In this document: positions 62,903-64,000 of the stretch, in pieces
How positions within the stretch are numbered: the first letter of the stretch is position 1
Layout: each line of letters starts with the position of its first letter
NCBI GenBank assembly: GCA_965153455.1
Contig: OZ234502.1
Span: forward strand, 8,959,495 to 9,023,494
Length of the DNA stretch: 64,000 nucleotides
Direction: 5' to 3'
Source: Sphagnum compactum
Taxonomy: Eukaryota; Bryophyta; Sphagnopsida; Sphagnales
Notes under the pieces: model-generated
The model's database searches: none
Told to the model about the DNA's origin: nothing
Seen by the model: the letters and a program-made list of their open reading frames with translations, nothing else
Program-made: the position numbers and the translations under genes

Positions 62903-64000
62903 TCACAGCTTAGACTTAAGCCCGGTAAGGAATGAGATCAGCTCATTATTGAATTTCTCAGGCTTTTCCTCATGTATGAAATGAGAACCCTCAAGAATTA
63001 TGACATTCTGTAAGTTGGGCACCATTTGTCTAAATCTTGGACCCATCACAAATTTCTTCATCCCTGGAAATTGCAGTACCATATCCTTTTTGCCAGCAAT
63101 GAACAGTGCCTTCACATGAACAGGTGCATTTGTCCACGGAGAACTCAGTTCCCAGTTTCTGCACACAACCCATCAGTCCTTGTTTCAGGTTCCTTCAACC
63201 AGAGACACAAAGACAAATGACTACAAAAAAACGAAATGTAACAAAAATGTGAATCCCAAACCCTAACACAATGCGTTTATTGTACAACCACCCAACGCTG
63301 AAGCTTGCCGACTTTCAAAATTTTGGGTATCTAGCAAACAGTGAGAATGGTCAATGTCTGATACTGTTTAGGCTTTCACGCATCTGAAGGTGAAAATTAC
63401 AAAAGCTCCAAACCTGTGCATGTTGCGGTAATAATTTAGAGGACCTGTGAATCCTGTTTTGCTGAAATTCTTGGTGTAGTACTCAAGGTCTTCTTCAGAG
63501 AACCAAGGGGGGAGTTGCTGAACTACTGGAAACACAGTGGTCAACTCCTTGTTGTGGGGGGCAATTCCTCGGCCAAAAGCTCCGGCAATGATACGTTTCA
63601 GAGTTTCTTTGGTTCCTATGCTGGCAAAGTCACGTTCTGCTCTCCCAGGTTCCTGCAAAGAAGGACAAAATCATGCATCAAAGTGCAATCTACTTAATCC
63701 TCTTTATTAAAAGTGTCCAAAAAACAAACAAACAAACATGCTTTCTTGGACCCCTGATTGTTATACAGAAAATGCACAATAAATGCGTTGTGTAGGGTTT
63801 GGGAATCACTGCAGGTGCCACCATGCTCTCTAAGATTTGCAGGAAGCTTGAAAGAATACTGCCACCACTACTAACCTGGAATCTGTTCCAGTAGAATCCT
63901 TCACCCAAAATTGCTACCGCCTTGGTGATGCCACTGTTATCTGGTGCTCGCACATTAAAAGGGACACTAACAGAAACATAAGCTATAATGCGATCGGGCC
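62903..64000 (-). CDS. Soluble epoxide hydrolase (alpha/beta hydrolase), 3' exons only
   Basis: Minus-strand exons 63876-64000 (running off the window), 63414-63652 and 62903-63158 encode the C-terminal ~206 residues of a protein family normally ~315-320 long. Read in order: PDRIIAYVSVSVPFNVRAPD, then ILGEGFYWNRFQ joined to EPGRAERDF; PPWFSEEDLEYY and FTGPLNYYRNMHR joined to NWELSSPW; VKALFIAGKKD, with the charge-relay aspartate region; and GSHFIHEEKPEKFNNELISFL, with the catalytic histidine. Splices are consistent in phase (CAC AG|GT and AG|A AAC). The nucleophile aspartate and oxyanion HGW segment lie outside the window. The family opens fatty-acid and other epoxides, with roles in cutin synthesis, oxylipin metabolism and detoxification. 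Gene order with the UBX gene is tail to tail. Confidence 0.92.

Noticed and set aside
1-64000. CRISPR arrays, tRNA and rRNA genes
   Set aside because: Repeats are tandem without unique spacers, and no tRNA cloverleaf or rRNA core was recognised on reading.

Overview
The window is nuclear DNA of a land plant. The evidence is spliced genes with GT-AG introns, a plant-type CYP71-clan P450, a PUX10-type UBX protein, an EMB1417-like PPR protein, a plant cyclase/kynurenine-formamidase-like protein, a plant soluble epoxide hydrolase, a plant L1-type LINE remnant, and telomere-like TTTAGGG motifs in introns and leaders. AT-rich, repeat-packed intergenic DNA and a spread-out gene layout suggest a medium or large genome. 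I lean towards a seed-free plant (fern, lycophyte or bryophyte), but the sequence alone does not settle this.

Layout. 0.6-3.5 kb: a decayed LINE ORF2 (endonuclease and reverse transcriptase). 3.58-7.35 kb and 19.98-23.74 kb: two arms of a ~3.76-kb inverted repeat. Between them lie a six-exon cyclase-family gene (7.9-10.3 kb) and a single-exon coiled-coil protein gene (16.0-18.2 kb). 23.7-31 kb: AT-rich repeats, including a TTTAGGTTTAA-like array and a zone of direct and inverted repeats. 31.1-33.2 kb: a complete three-exon P450. 36.8-38.7 kb: the 3' part of a PPR gene. 40.5-47.9 kb: a four-exon gene joining an XRCC4-like head and coiled-coil start to a ~2,050-residue tail of SRRNS/SRRSS repeats. 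49.3-50.1 kb: a GC-rich, palindrome-rich block that looks like an LTR. 56.0-56.8 kb: a ~52-bp minisatellite abutting the CpG-rich promoter of a PUX10/FAF2-like gene (57.8-61.5 kb). 62.9-64.0 kb, minus strand: the 3' exons of an epoxide hydrolase gene cut by the window edge.

The genes do not form a pathway; they look like independent nuclear genes separated by repeats. The main discovery candidate is the XRCC4-like gene. XRCC4 is the ligase IV scaffold of non-homologous end joining and is normally a few hundred residues long. Here the conserved head and first coiled-coil segment run, within one uninterrupted 6.3-kb exon, into a giant polyampholytic tail with about 50 exact SRR(N/S)S sites and about 20 variants. 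Parts of this tail are near-identical in-frame arrays of 135, 150 and 123 bp. Exon boundaries were read by eye from splice signals, phase and remembered family similarity; no database search or alignment was run.
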